A stretch of DNA of 64,000 nucleotides, taken from Raineyella sp. W15-4 (GTDB lineage: Bacteria > Actinomycetota > Actinomycetes > Propionibacteriales > Propionibacteriaceae). The notes beneath the pieces were generated by a model. That model ran no database searches. It saw only the letters and a program-made list of their open reading frames with translations, and had not been told where the DNA came from. Of this stretch, positions 1-8,378 are shown in pieces. Each line of letters begins with the position of its first letter. The first letter of the stretch is position 1. The stretch spans positions 620,001-684,000 of the forward strand of contig NZ_CP137079.1 of assembly GCF_033170155.1 (NCBI RefSeq), written 5' to 3'. A program made the position numbers and the translations under genes.

Positions 1-1301
1 TGGTGCTCGGCACCAAGCTCACCTCTCGGGTCAACGGCGTGCTGACGGTGATCAAGATCGGCATCACCCTGTTCATCATCGTCGCCGGCGCCTTCTACGT
101 GAAGGCCGCGAACTTCAGTCCCTTCCTGCCGCCGGCCGAGCCCACTGCCGGCTCCCAGGCCTCCGGGGTGATGACGCAGAGCCTGTTCGCCTTCCTCTCC
201 GGTGCCGCGCCGACCCGCTACGGCGTGTACGGGCTCCTCGCCGCGGCCGCCCTGGTCTTCTTCGCCTTCATCGGCTTCGACATCGTCGCCACCACCGCCG
301 AGGAGGCCAAGGACCCGCAGCGGACCCTGCCCCGGGGCATCTTCGGCGGCCTGGCCCTGGTCTCCGTGCTGTACGTGGCGGTCACCATCGTCGTCACCGG
401 GATGGTGAGCTACCAGGCGATGGCCAAGGAGAAGGAGCCCTCGCTGGCCACCGCGTTCCGCCTGGTCGGCGCGAACTGGGTCGGCACGATCATCACCATC
501 GGCATCCTGATCGGCCTGACGACCGTCATCATGGTGCTGCTGCTGGGCCTGGCCCGGGTGGTCTTCGCAATGAGCCGCGACGGGCTGCTGCCGCGCGGCC
601 TGTCGCACACCTCGAGCCGCGGCACGCCGGCCCGGCTGCAGATCCTGAGCGGTGTGGTCGTCGCGGCGATCGCCGCCCTGGCCGACGTCAACCAGCTGTC
701 GGAGATGATCAACATCGGCACCCTGTCGGCGTTCGTGCTGGTGAGCTTCTCCGTGCCGGTGCTGCGGCGCCGCTACCCCGACCTCAAGCGCGGGTTCACC
801 GTGCCGTGGTCGCCGACCCTGCCGATCATCTCCGGCGTGCTGTGCCTGTGGCTGATGGCCAATCTGGCCGTCGAGACCTGGCTGCGCTTCGTGGTGTGGC
901 TGCTGGTCGGCCTCACCCTGTACTTCGGCTACAGCTACCGGCACTCCCGGGCCCGGCTCGAACAGGACGCCGAGCTCCCGACGGCGAGCGGTGCGCGCCC
1001 CGGGACGGGGTCGTGGACCGTCGCGGCAGGTGTCCTGGTCGGGCTCTCCCTGGTGGCGGCGATCGGCGCGATCATCGTCCTGCTGGTCGGGCCCGGTGGT
1101 GCCGCGACCCTGTCGGGTGGGGTGGTCTGGGCGCTCATCCTCGGACCGGCGCCCGGGATCGTGGCCGGTCACCTGGCGCTCAGTGGGACCGGGTCGGACA
1201 GCGTCCGGTCCCGGGCGGTCCAGACGATCCTGGCCACCGGCTACGGCACCGCCGCGGTGGCCGTGGTGGTCGGCATCGTGCACGCGCTGGCCGTGCTCTG
1301 A
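1..1301 (+). CDS. APC-family amino acid permease, 5' end outside window
   Basis: This is the 3' part of a polytopic amino acid transporter; the reading frame is open from base 3 and its N-terminal helices lie upstream of the window. About 430 residues are visible with roughly ten hydrophobic segments. The stretch with NGVLTVIKIGITLF followed by KAANFSPF, and FIGFDIVATTAEEAKDPQR (residues 88-106 of the visible part), are typical of the cationic/neutral amino acid branch of the APC superfamily (YfnA/CAT-like). That family exchanges or symports amino acids across the cytoplasmic membrane. The substrate cannot be told from sequence. The valine at base 3 is in the middle of the domain and is not a true start. 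The gene ends 76 nt before glpD and shows no obvious functional link to it. Confidence 0.85.
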   Translation, partial: VLGTKLTSRVNGVLTVIKIGITLFIIVAGAFYVKAANFSPFLPPAEPTAGSQASGVMTQSLFAFLSGAAPTRYGVYGLLAAAALVFFAFIGFDIVATTAEEAKDPQRTLPRGIFGGLALVSVLYVAVTIVVTGMVSYQAMAKEKEPSLATAFRLVGANWVGTIITIGILIGLTTVIMVLLLGLARVVFAMSRDGLLPRGLSHTSSRGTPARLQILSGVVVAAIAALADVNQLSEMINIGTLSAFVLVSFSVPVLRRRYPDLKRGFTVPWSPTLPIISGVLCLWLMANLAVETWLRFVVWLLVGLTLYFGYSYRHSRARLEQDAELPTASGARPGTGSWTVAAGVLVGLSLVAAIGAIIVLLVGPGGAATLSGGVVWALILGPAPGIVAGHLALSGTGSDSVRSRAVQTILATGYGTAAVAVVVGIVHALAVL

Positions 1302-1364
1302 GACCCGGGCTGCGGCCGGCCGAGCCGTCGGGCCGACCCCGCCCGGAGCCTGACCGGGCGCTGG

Positions 1365-1370
1365 CATAGT
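1365..1370 (+). promoter_or_regulatory. -10 hexamer CATAGT, leaderless glpD start
   Basis: CATAGT lies 7 nt before the GTG at 1378, the spacing expected for a transcript that begins at the start codon. No Shine-Dalgarno sequence precedes that GTG. Confidence 0.45.
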
Positions 1371-1377
1371 GGTGCCC

Positions 1378-3111
1378 GTGAAGGAGTCCACGCTCACCGC
1401 ACAGTCCCGATCACGCGCCCTGGCAGAGATGGCCGACGACGGCGGCCTCGACCTGCTGGTCGTCGGTGGCGGCGTCACCGGCGCCGGCATCGCCCTTGAC
1501 GCCGTCACCCGCGGCCTGCGCACCGGCCTGGTCGAGATGCAGGACTGGGCGGCCGGTACCTCGTCGCGGTCCTCCCGCCTCGTCCACGGCGGGCTCCGCT
1601 ACCTCTATCAGCTCGACCTGCATCTGGTCTCCGAGGCCCTCGCCGAGCGTGGCCTGCTGCTGGACACCATCGCCCCGCATCTGGTCCACGCCCAGCCGTT
1701 CCTCTGGCCGCTCCGGGTCCCCCTCGTCGAGCGCGGCTACAGCGCCCTCGGCGTCGGCCTGTACGACCTGATCGCCCGGTTCCACGGCGGCCGGGTGCCG
1801 ATCCAGCGGCACTACGACAAGGCCGGCGCGCTCGGCATCTTCCCCGACATCCGGCCCGGGCGGCTGACCGGCGCGATCCGCTTCTACGACGCCCGGGTGG
1901 ACGACGCCCGGCTGGTGATCGACCTGGTCCGCACCGCCGTGTCGTACGGCGCCCTGGCCGCCCCGCGGACCCGGGTGGTCGACTTCGTCCGCCAGCACGG
2001 GGTGGTCACCGGGGCCGTCCTGCACGACCTGGAGGCCGACCGCGAGATCACCGTACGGGCCCGGCACATCATCAACGCCACCGGCGTGTGGACCGAGCAG
2101 ACCGAGCGGCTGGCCGGCCCCACGGCCCGGGGTCTCAGGGTGCTGGCCTCCAAGGGGGTGCACATCGTCGTGCCGAAGGAGCGGATCCGGGGCCGCACCG
2201 GCCTGTTCCTGCGCACCTCGACGTCGGTGCTGTTCATCATCCCGTGGCCCGACCACTGGGTGATCGGCACCACCGACACCGCCTGGACCGAACAGCCCGA
2301 GACCCCTGTGGCCACCGCGGCCGACATCGACTACATCCTCGACCAGGCCAACGCCGTGCTCCGCTCCCGGCTGACCCGCGACGACATCCTCGCGTCGTAC
2401 GCCGGCCTGAGGCCGCTGCTCCAACCGCTCGCCGCCACCCCCGGCGACTCCGCCAAGGTCTCCCGCGAACACACCGTCGCCCGGATCGCCCCCGGCCTCT
2501 CGGCGATCGCCGGCGGCAAGCTCACCACCTACCGCAGGATGGCCGAGGACGCGGTCGACTTCGCCCTCGGCCCCGAACGGACCCGGGCGCAGCCCTCGAT
2601 CACCCGGCGGATCCAGTTGGTCGGCGCGGTCGGCTACGAGGCCACCCGGGCGCAGGCCGGCCCGGTCGCCCGCCGGATGGGGTGGGACCGGCACCGCACC
2701 GAGCACCTGCTCTCCCGCTACGGGTCGGAGCTGACGACCATCGCCGATCTGATCCGGGAGGACCCCGGGCTCGGTCGCCCGCTGACAGCCGCCCCGACCT
2801 ACCTGCGGGCCGAGGCCGCCTTCGCGGTGACCCACGAAGGCGCCCTGCACCTGGCCGATGTGCTGCGCCGGCGGGTCCGGCTGGCGTACGAGCTGCCCGA
2901 CGGGGGCTGCGCCGCGCTGGACGAGGTCGGCGACATCGTCGCCCCGCTGCTCGGCTGGGACGCCACCACTCTGGAACGCGAGAAGGATCGCTACCGCCGC
3001 GAGGCGGAGGCACAGCGTGCCGCATCGGAGGCACCCGACGACGCGACCGCCTCGGCACTGATGGCGGCGGCCCCGGCCGGGGCCCCCGCGGAGGCCCCGG
3101 CCGCGGAGTAG
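1378..3111 (+). CDS. glpD: Aerobic-type glycerol-3-phosphate dehydrogenase (FAD)
   Basis: Membrane-associated flavoenzyme oxidising sn-glycerol-3-phosphate to dihydroxyacetone phosphate, passing electrons to quinone, here presumably menaquinone. The N-terminal dinucleotide-binding motif reads VVGGGVTGAGIALDA, followed by the family signature GTSSRSSRLVHGGLRYL. The middle holds the FAD-dependent oxidoreductase (DAO) domain with WVIGTTDTAW and the late motif AIAGGKLTTYRRMAEDA; the last ~130 residues form the alpha-helical DAO_C domain. At 577 residues it has the usual length, with an Ala/Pro-rich tail. The start at 1378 is preferred over GTG 1369 because a -10 hexamer overlaps the latter and sits 7 nt before the former. 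No glpF or glpK is adjacent. Confidence 0.93.
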   Translation: MKESTLTAQSRSRALAEMADDGGLDLLVVGGGVTGAGIALDAVTRGLRTGLVEMQDWAAGTSSRSSRLVHGGLRYLYQLDLHLVSEALAERGLLLDTIAPHLVHAQPFLWPLRVPLVERGYSALGVGLYDLIARFHGGRVPIQRHYDKAGALGIFPDIRPGRLTGAIRFYDARVDDARLVIDLVRTAVSYGALAAPRTRVVDFVRQHGVVTGAVLHDLEADREITVRARHIINATGVWTEQTERLAGPTARGLRVLASKGVHIVVPKERIRGRTGLFLRTSTSVLFIIPWPDHWVIGTTDTAWTEQPETPVATAADIDYILDQANAVLRSRLTRDDILASYAGLRPLLQPLAATPGDSAKVSREHTVARIAPGLSAIAGGKLTTYRRMAEDAVDFALGPERTRAQPSITRRIQLVGAVGYEATRAQAGPVARRMGWDRHRTEHLLSRYGSELTTIADLIREDPGLGRPLTAAPTYLRAEAAFAVTHEGALHLADVLRRRVRLAYELPDGGCAALDEVGDIVAPLLGWDATTLEREKDRYRREAEAQRAASEAPDDATASALMAAAPAGAPAEAPAAE

Positions 3112-3184
3112 CCGGCCAGGCCGAGTCGCCGCGACAGGGGAGCCCAGGGGAAGTCCCGCGGGTCGGCACACCCACCGCGTCTAT

Positions 3185-3203
3185 TTAGGCAAGGCTTGCC
3201 TTA
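3185..3203. promoter_or_regulatory. DtxR/IdeR-type iron box, primary operator
   Basis: TTAGGCAAGGCTTGCCTTA is a near-perfect 19-bp palindrome and matches the known DtxR/IdeR consensus (TTAGGTTAGSCTAACCTAA) at all invariant positions of the AGG..AG.CT..CCT core. It covers the proposed -35 element TTGCCT (3196-3201), so Fe2+-bound repressor should block transcription of the importer. Confidence 0.85.
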
Positions 3204-3225
3204 CTCAGTGTCCTCTCAGTAAGGT
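3196..3225 (+). promoter_or_regulatory. Promoter of siderophore importer operon
   Basis: TTGCCT (3196-3201), an 18-nt spacer and TAAGGT (3220-3225) predict a transcript start near 3232, about 40 nt before the ATG at 3272. Both hexamers lie inside iron-box sequences. Confidence 0.55.
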
Positions 3226-3238
3226 CACCCTCACTTGC
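3220..3238. promoter_or_regulatory. Second, imperfect iron box over the -10
   Basis: TAAGGTCACCCTCACTTGC matches 10 of the 13 informative positions of the DtxR-type consensus and overlaps the proposed -10. It may be a lower-affinity second site; it is clearly weaker than the upstream box. Confidence 0.4.
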
Positions 3239-3271
3239 CCACGGGCTTCGGCCCCACTCCCGAGGAGACCC

Positions 3272-4207
3272 ATGCGCCCCCTTCGCCGGATCGCCATCGC
3301 CGCCGCCGCGCTGACCGCCCTGACCACCGTCGCGGCCTGCTCGACCACCGGCAGTGCCGATCAGTCGACCGCGACCCGCCAGCTCACCGACACCCGAGGG
3401 ACGGTGACCGTCCCGACCCGGCCGACGACGGCGTACGTCGCCGACTGGGCCGCCCTCGACACCCTCGCCGCCCTCGAGGTGCCGGTGGCCGGGGCGACGC
3501 TGACCCGGATCCCCGACGACCTGAAGCAGAAGTTCACCGGCGCCGAGGACCTCGGCACTCCCCAGGAACTCAAGCTCGAGCAGGTCGCCGCCGGGGACCC
3601 CGACGTGATCGTCGTCGGCGCCCGCGCCACCGGACAGTACGACAAGCTCACCGAGATCGCCCCCACCGTCGACCTCACCCCGACGACGACCAGCCACCTC
3701 GACGCCCTCGAGCAGCAGACCACCATCCTCGGCGAGCTCTTCGGCAAGCAGCGGGAGGCCGCCGACCGGCTCGCCGGGATCGACACCCTGATCCAGGACA
3801 CCCGCGGCGCGGTCGCCGGCAAGGGCGACGCGCTGGTCCTGATGGTCTCCGGCGGCAAGATCTCCGCCTTCGGCCCCGGCTCCCGCTTCGGCCTGATCCA
3901 CGACGACCTGGGGATGCCGGCCGCCGCCCCCGACCTGAAGGTCGACGCCCACGGCCAGGTGGTGTCGTACGAGTTCATCGCCACCGCCGACCCCGACTGG
4001 ATCTTCGTCATCGACCGCGACAAGGCGATCGGCCAGAGCGGCACCCCCGCCGCGCAGGTGCTCGACACCGATCTGGTCAACCGCACCACCGCCGGCCGAG
4101 AGGGCCACATCGTGCCGCTCGACGGCGTCGAGTGGTACGTCATCGGCAACGGCCTGAACACCACCCGCTCGATGATCGACGACGTCCGGACGGCCGTCGC
4201 GGGGTGA
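3272..4207 (+). CDS. Ferric-siderophore ABC transporter substrate-binding lipoprotein
   Basis: Extracytoplasmic receptor of an iron-siderophore importer, anchored to the membrane by lipid. Residues 1-23 form a lipoprotein signal peptide: Arg-rich start, Ala-rich core and the lipobox TVAAC, with Cys at about residue 23. The remainder is a class III periplasmic-binding fold (FatB/CeuE/YclQ group), with ADWAALDTLAALEVPVAG early, PDVIVVGARA in the middle and a conserved end GVEWYVIGNGLNTT. Its 311 residues are normal for the family. GAGGAG precedes the ATG by 6 nt. It is the first gene of a four-gene operon; its TGA shares one base with the next ATG (TGATG). The ligand is not predictable beyond a ferric siderophore, possibly catecholate as in YclNOPQ relatives. 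Confidence 0.9.
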   Translation: MRPLRRIAIAAAALTALTTVAACSTTGSADQSTATRQLTDTRGTVTVPTRPTTAYVADWAALDTLAALEVPVAGATLTRIPDDLKQKFTGAEDLGTPQELKLEQVAAGDPDVIVVGARATGQYDKLTEIAPTVDLTPTTTSHLDALEQQTTILGELFGKQREAADRLAGIDTLIQDTRGAVAGKGDALVLMVSGGKISAFGPGSRFGLIHDDLGMPAAAPDLKVDAHGQVVSYEFIATADPDWIFVIDRDKAIGQSGTPAAQVLDTDLVNRTTAGREGHIVPLDGVEWYVIGNGLNTTRSMIDDVRTAVAG

Positions 4208-5274
4208 TGAGCGCCCGCACCCTCGCCCCGTCGCGGGACGTACGTCAGGTCACCGACCCCGCCGGCCCGTCCGCCGGCCCGGTGGCGGGCGTACGCCCCC
4301 GGCGGGGCCGCGCGGCCTCCGCCGGCCTGCTCACCCTCGGCGTGCTGCTCGTCGCCGGCCTGACCGGGATCAGCCTGTTCGTCGGCGTCGGGCAGCTGCA
4401 TCCCGCGACGGTGCTGCACGACGAGACCCAGCAGATGCTGCTGGTGCAGAGCCGGGTGCCGCGGACGGTCGCGCTGCTGCTGGCCGGGGCGGCGATGGCC
4501 GTCGCCGGCACGATCATGCAGCTGTTGGCCCGCAACCGGTTCACCGAACCGTCCACCGCCGGCACCACCGAGTTCGCCGGGCTGGGCATCGTGGCCGCCA
4601 CCCTGGTCGTGCCGGACGCCCCGCTGATCGTCCGGATGGCCGCCGCCTCCGCCGCCGCGCTGGTCGGCTCCGCCGTGTTCCTGCGGATCATCCGCGGGCT
4701 GCCGACCCGGGAGACGCTGCTGGTGCCGCTGGTCGGTCTGATGCTGGGTGGGGTGGTCAGTGCCGCCACGACCTTCGTCGCGCTGCGCACCGACCTCATG
4801 CAGTCGCTCACCTCCTGGCTCACCGCCGACTTCTCGGTCGTCATCGCCGGCCGTTACGAACTGCTCTGGGCGGCCGGTGCGGTCACCCTGCTGGCCTATC
4901 TGGCCGCGGACCGGTTCACCGTCGCCGGGCTCGGCGAGGACGTCACCACCAGCCTGGGCCTCGACTACCGGGCGGTGATGGGCCTCGGCCTGGCGATCGT
5001 GTCCGTCGTCACTGCGGTCGTGGTGGTCACCGTCGGCGCGGTGCCGTTCATCGGTCTGGTGGTGCCCAACCTCGTCGCACTGTGGGTGGGCGACCACGCC
5101 CGCCGATCGTTGGTCTGGACCGCGCTGGGCGGGATGGCGTTCGTCCTGCTGTCCGACCTGGTGGCCCGGACCGTCGTCGCGCCGGCCGAGATCCCGCTGG
5201 GGACCGTGGTCGGGGTGGTCGGTGCCGGGCTGTTCCTGGCCCTGCTCGGTCGCCAGGTGGTGCGGGCCCGATGA
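4207..5274 (+). CDS. Iron-siderophore ABC transporter permease, FecCD family (first subunit)
   Basis: Inner-membrane permease of the siderophore importer, 355 residues. After a ~35-residue polar N-terminus there are about nine hydrophobic segments. FecCD hallmarks are visible: SRVPRTVALLLAGAAMAVAG (residues ~80-100), the LARNRFTEPSTAGT loop, and the coupling region GAVPFIGLVVPNLVALWVG near residue 280. It resembles the YclN/FatD subgroup. The ATG at 4207 overlaps the upstream stop codon, which indicates translational coupling. The reading frame is open far upstream, but that part runs antiparallel to normal codon usage of the receptor gene and is not coding. It probably pairs with the following permease as a heterodimer. 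Confidence 0.9.
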   Translation: MSARTLAPSRDVRQVTDPAGPSAGPVAGVRPRRGRAASAGLLTLGVLLVAGLTGISLFVGVGQLHPATVLHDETQQMLLVQSRVPRTVALLLAGAAMAVAGTIMQLLARNRFTEPSTAGTTEFAGLGIVAATLVVPDAPLIVRMAAASAAALVGSAVFLRIIRGLPTRETLLVPLVGLMLGGVVSAATTFVALRTDLMQSLTSWLTADFSVVIAGRYELLWAAGAVTLLAYLAADRFTVAGLGEDVTTSLGLDYRAVMGLGLAIVSVVTAVVVVTVGAVPFIGLVVPNLVALWVGDHARRSLVWTALGGMAFVLLSDLVARTVVAPAEIPLGTVVGVVGAGLFLALLGRQVVRAR

Positions 5275-6332
5275 GCCCGACCCGCCCCGCCGGGCCACCC
5301 GCCGCGTCGCTCGTCGGTCGGGCCGCCCCCGCACCGGACAGCGCGACCGGCAGCGTACGACCCGCGCTCGGCGACCCGTCCCGACCGGTGGGTGATCGGT
5401 CCCGGCTGATGCTGCTAGCCCTGCTCGCCCTGGCGGCGGCCGCCGGCTACCTGCTCCTCGGCCTGCACGGCAACATCGGGTACGCGCTGACCCGGCGCGC
5501 GACCACGCTGGCCACCCTCGGTGTCGTCGGCACCGCGATCGCGCTGTCCACCGTGCTGTTCCAGACCGCCACCCACAACCGGATCCTCACCCCCTCGGTG
5601 ATGGGCTTCGATGCCCTCTACCTGTTCGTCCAGACCCTCGGGGTGGCGGTGTTCGGCGTCGGTGCCACCCGGCAGCTGCCGCCGCTGGCCCGCTTCGGGC
5701 TCGAGGTCGCCGTGATGCTCGGCTTCTCGCTGGGGCTGTACGGCTGGCTGATCGGCCGACTGGCGCGGCGGATCCACCTGCTGGTGCTGATCGGCATGGT
5801 CTGCGGGGTGTTCTTCCGCTCGCTGACCCAGTTCGTCCAACGGATCCTCGACCCGACCGAGTTCGTCGTCGTGCAGGACGCCATGTTCGCCGACTTCACC
5901 GACGCGGACACCACCCTGCTCGGCATCGCCGCCGTTGTCGTCGGGCTGGTCGCCGTCGCCGCCCGGCGGCTGTTCCCGCGCCTCGACGTGATGTCACTGG
6001 GGCACGATCCGGCGATCAGCCTCGGCGTCGACCACCGGCGGATGACCGTGGTCGTGCTGGTGATGGCCGCTGTGCTGGTGTCGGTGTCGACCGCGCTGGT
6101 CGGCCCCACCACCTTCTTCGGTCTGCTGGTCGTCCACCTCGGCTATCGGCTGGTCCGCACCGGCTGGCACCGGACGACCGTCCCGGCCGCGATCGGGGTC
6201 GCCTTCGTCGTGCTGGTCGCCGGCCAACTGCTGCTGGAACGGGTCCTCGGGCTCGATTCCGTGCTGGCCGTCGCGGTGGAGTTCCTCGGCGGCCTGGCCT
6301 TCCTGTTGTTGCTCACCCGTCGCCCCCGCTGA
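5271..6332 (+). CDS. Iron-siderophore ABC transporter permease, FecCD family (second subunit)
   Basis: Second membrane subunit of the importer, 353 residues, with a ~45-residue Pro/Ala-rich cytoplasmic N-terminus and then nine or so membrane segments. FATHNRILTPSVMGFDALY-like sequence (here TATHNRILTPSVMGFDALYL) and GPTTFFGLLVVHLGYRLV near residue 285 mark the YclO/FatC subgroup. The ATG overlaps the preceding TGA by ATGA. The two permeases share the family fold but differ in sequence, as in YclNO-type systems where both are required. Confidence 0.9.
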   Translation: MSPTRPAGPPAASLVGRAAPAPDSATGSVRPALGDPSRPVGDRSRLMLLALLALAAAAGYLLLGLHGNIGYALTRRATTLATLGVVGTAIALSTVLFQTATHNRILTPSVMGFDALYLFVQTLGVAVFGVGATRQLPPLARFGLEVAVMLGFSLGLYGWLIGRLARRIHLLVLIGMVCGVFFRSLTQFVQRILDPTEFVVVQDAMFADFTDADTTLLGIAAVVVGLVAVAARRLFPRLDVMSLGHDPAISLGVDHRRMTVVVLVMAAVLVSVSTALVGPTTFFGLLVVHLGYRLVRTGWHRTTVPAAIGVAFVVLVAGQLLLERVLGLDSVLAVAVEFLGGLAFLLLLTRRPR

Positions 6333-6343
6333 GGATCGTCCCC

Positions 6344-7177
6344 ATGATCGAGATCTCCCAGGTCAGCACCTCCTACGGCCGCACCCGGGTCGTGCACGAC
6401 GTCGACCTGACCCTGCAGGCCGGCGGCATCACCTCGCTGATCGGGCCGAACGGCGCCGGAAAGTCGACCCTGCTGGCCACCATCGCCCGACTGCATCCGG
6501 TGGAGGCCGGCACGATCCGCGTCGACGGGCTGGACGTCGCCCGCTGCGACAGCCGGGAACTCGCCCGCCGGCTGGCCATCCTCCGCCAGGAGAACCACCT
6601 GGCGGTCCGGCTCACCGTCCGCGACCTGGTGTCGATGGGCCGCTTCCCGCACTCCGGGGGCCGGCCGGGGCCGACGGACCTGGCCCGGATCGACGAGGCA
6701 CTGGGGTTCCTGGACCTCACCGGGCTGGCCGACCGCTATCTCGACGAGCTCTCCGGCGGCCAGCGGCAACGCGCGTACGTGGCGATGGTGCTCGCCCAGG
6801 ACACCGAGTACATCCTGCTCGACGAACCGCTCAACAACCTCGACATGGCCCACGGGGTGGCGATGATGCGGCTGCTCCGCCGGCTTGCCGACGACCTGGG
6901 CAAGACCGTCGTGATCGTGGTGCACGACATCAACTTCGCGTCGGTGTGGTCGGATCGGATCGTCGCGATGCGTGACGGCCGGCTGGTGGGGGAGGGGCCG
7001 GTCGAGGAACTGATCACCCCCGCCATGATGGCGGAGGTGTTCGGGCTGGAGTTCCCGATCGAGTTGATCGGCGGTGACCGAGTGGGGATCTACTACCGTG
7101 CTCATCGGGCGGGGAGCGCCGGCCACCCGCTCCGTCAGAGCCGGCGCAGGAACTCCGGATCGTTGTCCGGGGCCTGA
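6344..7177 (+). CDS. Iron-siderophore ABC transporter ATP-binding protein
   Basis: Cytoplasmic ATPase that powers the siderophore importer, 277 residues. Walker A is GPNGAGKST (residues ~35-43), the Q-loop lies in ILRQENHLAVR, the signature is LSGGQRQRAYVAM and Walker B is YILLDEPLNNLD, followed by the switch histidine in VVHDINFA. It is closest in look to FepC/YclP proteins. It starts 11 nt after the second permease. The last ~30 codons are basic and unlike the family, and the final 43 nt overlap the 3' end of the small membrane protein gene on the other strand. Confidence 0.92.
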   Translation: MIEISQVSTSYGRTRVVHDVDLTLQAGGITSLIGPNGAGKSTLLATIARLHPVEAGTIRVDGLDVARCDSRELARRLAILRQENHLAVRLTVRDLVSMGRFPHSGGRPGPTDLARIDEALGFLDLTGLADRYLDELSGGQRQRAYVAMVLAQDTEYILLDEPLNNLDMAHGVAMMRLLRRLADDLGKTVVIVVHDINFASVWSDRIVAMRDGRLVGEGPVEELITPAMMAEVFGLEFPIELIGGDRVGIYYRAHRAGSAGHPLRQSRRRNSGSLSGA

Positions 7178-7392
7178 TCCTGTGGGTCCCCGCCGCCTCC
7201 ACCGCCCCCGCCGAAGGAGCCGCGGCCGAAGATCAGCCAGGCCAACCCGCCGACGAACGGGAGCACCACGATCGCCACGAACCACATCCACTTCGGCATG
7301 AAGTTGACCTTCACCGGCTCGGTCTGGGCCAGATCGGTGATGCAGTAGATCGCCAACATGATGGCGATCAGGATGGGCAGGTAGCGCATCAT
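7135..7392 (-). CDS. Small PLDc_N-type membrane protein
   Basis: 85-residue protein with two hydrophobic segments (residues ~4-20 and ~34-56) separated by a short loop. The pattern TEPVKVNFMPKWMWFVAIVVLPFVGGLAWLIFGR, summarised here as KxMWFxxIVxLPFVGGLxWLxFGR, matches the PLDc_N (cardiolipin synthase N-terminal) family of free-standing small membrane proteins common in actinobacteria; function unknown. A run of eight glycines and an acidic tail ending in EFLRRL follow. The start at 7392 is favoured because TACAAT lies 6 nt upstream and gives a leaderless message. Its 3' end overlaps the importer ATPase gene tail to tail. Confidence 0.75.
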   Translation of the reverse strand: MMRYLPILIAIMLAIYCITDLAQTEPVKVNFMPKWMWFVAIVVLPFVGGLAWLIFGRGSFGGGGGGGGDPQDQAPDNDPEFLRRL

Positions 7393-7398
7393 GCCGGA

Positions 7399-7404
7399 AT
7401 TGTA
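7399..7404 (-). promoter_or_regulatory. -10 hexamer TACAAT, leaderless start
   Basis: On the minus strand TACAAT is followed by 6 nt (TCCGGC) and the ATG at 7392. No clear -35 was seen. Confidence 0.6.
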
Positions 7405-7493
7405 GGCGACTCGATGCCGGCCCGGAACGATCCGGTGCCCGGGGCGAGGCGGGACGGGGCGGGGCGGGCGTACGCTTCGGGGGCGGGCCGACC

Positions 7494-8378
7494 TCAGGCC
7501 GGGATCGACAGGCCCACCAGCAGCCCGGCCGCGGCGATCAGCTCGGCGATGCCGGTCAGCTTCAGCACCCGCACCAGCGGCAGGCCGGTGGCCCCGGCCA
7601 GCAGCGCCCGGGTGGGGCCGGCCAGCGGCACGACGAACGCCAGCCCGAGCAGGGACCACCAGCGCCCCGAGGTGGCCGCCACGGCCACCACGGCGAGCAC
7701 GGTCACGACCAACAGCGCGACGAACAGCAGCCGGCTGCCGCGGTCGCCGAGCCGGGTCTCCAGGGTGTGCTTGCCGGCGATGATGTCGGTGTCGAGGTCA
7801 CGCAGGTTGTTGGTCACCAGGATTGCGCAGGCCAGTGCGCCGATCGCGATCGCCGCGAACAGGCTGGGCAGCGTCACCGCGCCGACCTGCACGTACGTCG
7901 TGCCGCACACCGCGACCAGCCCGAAGAACACGAAGACGAAGAGCTCGCCCAGACCCAGGTAGCCGTACGGGTGCTTCCCGCCGGTGTAATACCAGGCGGC
8001 CAGCACGCAGGCGACGCCGACCGCCAGCAGCCACCACTGCTGGGTGAGGATCACCAGCGCCAGCCCGGCCACCCCGGCCAGGCCGAAACAGCCGAACGCC
8101 GCCCGCTTCACCGTCGCTGCCGGCGCGGCCCCGGAACCGACGAGGCGTTGCGGGCCGACCCGCTCGGCGGAGTCGGTGCCACGGATGCCGTCGGAGTAGT
8201 CGTTGGCGTAGTTCACCCCGACCTGGAGGGCCAGCGCCACCACCAGCGCCAGCACCGCCTGGACCGGCCGGAATGCCCCCGCCGCGACGGCCGCGCCGGT
8301 GCCGGCCAGGACCGGGCTGACCGCCGCCGGCAGGGTCCGCAACCGGGCACCCTCGACCCAATCAGCCATCGTCGTCAC
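7494..8378 (-). CDS. menA: 1,4-dihydroxy-2-naphthoate polyprenyltransferase
   Basis: Integral membrane UbiA-family prenyltransferase joining 1,4-dihydroxy-2-naphthoate to a polyprenyl diphosphate to give demethylmenaquinone. About eight or nine membrane helices are visible in 294 residues. The first Asp-rich motif is NYANDYSDGIRGTDS (residues ~76-90) and the second lies in NNLRDLDTDIIAGKHTLETR; both bind Mg-diphosphate. The N-terminal WVEGARLRTLPAAVSPVLAGT is typical of MenA. An internal start three codons later (MADW) is equally possible. The gene overlaps the end of menE by a few bases, so the two are probably co-transcribed. The polyprenyl donor may be made by the synthase gene at 35.4 kb. 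Confidence 0.92.
   Translation of the reverse strand: MTTMADWVEGARLRTLPAAVSPVLAGTGAAVAAGAFRPVQAVLALVVALALQVGVNYANDYSDGIRGTDSAERVGPQRLVGSGAAPAATVKRAAFGCFGLAGVAGLALVILTQQWWLLAVGVACVLAAWYYTGGKHPYGYLGLGELFVFVFFGLVAVCGTTYVQVGAVTLPSLFAAIAIGALACAILVTNNLRDLDTDIIAGKHTLETRLGDRGSRLLFVALLVVTVLAVVAVAATSGRWWSLLGLAFVVPLAGPTRALLAGATGLPLVRVLKLTGIAELIAAAGLLVGLSIPA

Noticed and set aside
3235-4206. In-frame upstream extension of the first siderophore permease
   Set aside because: The frame overlaps the receptor gene completely and is Arg/Pro-rich; ATG 4207 overlaps the receptor stop as expected for coupled genes.
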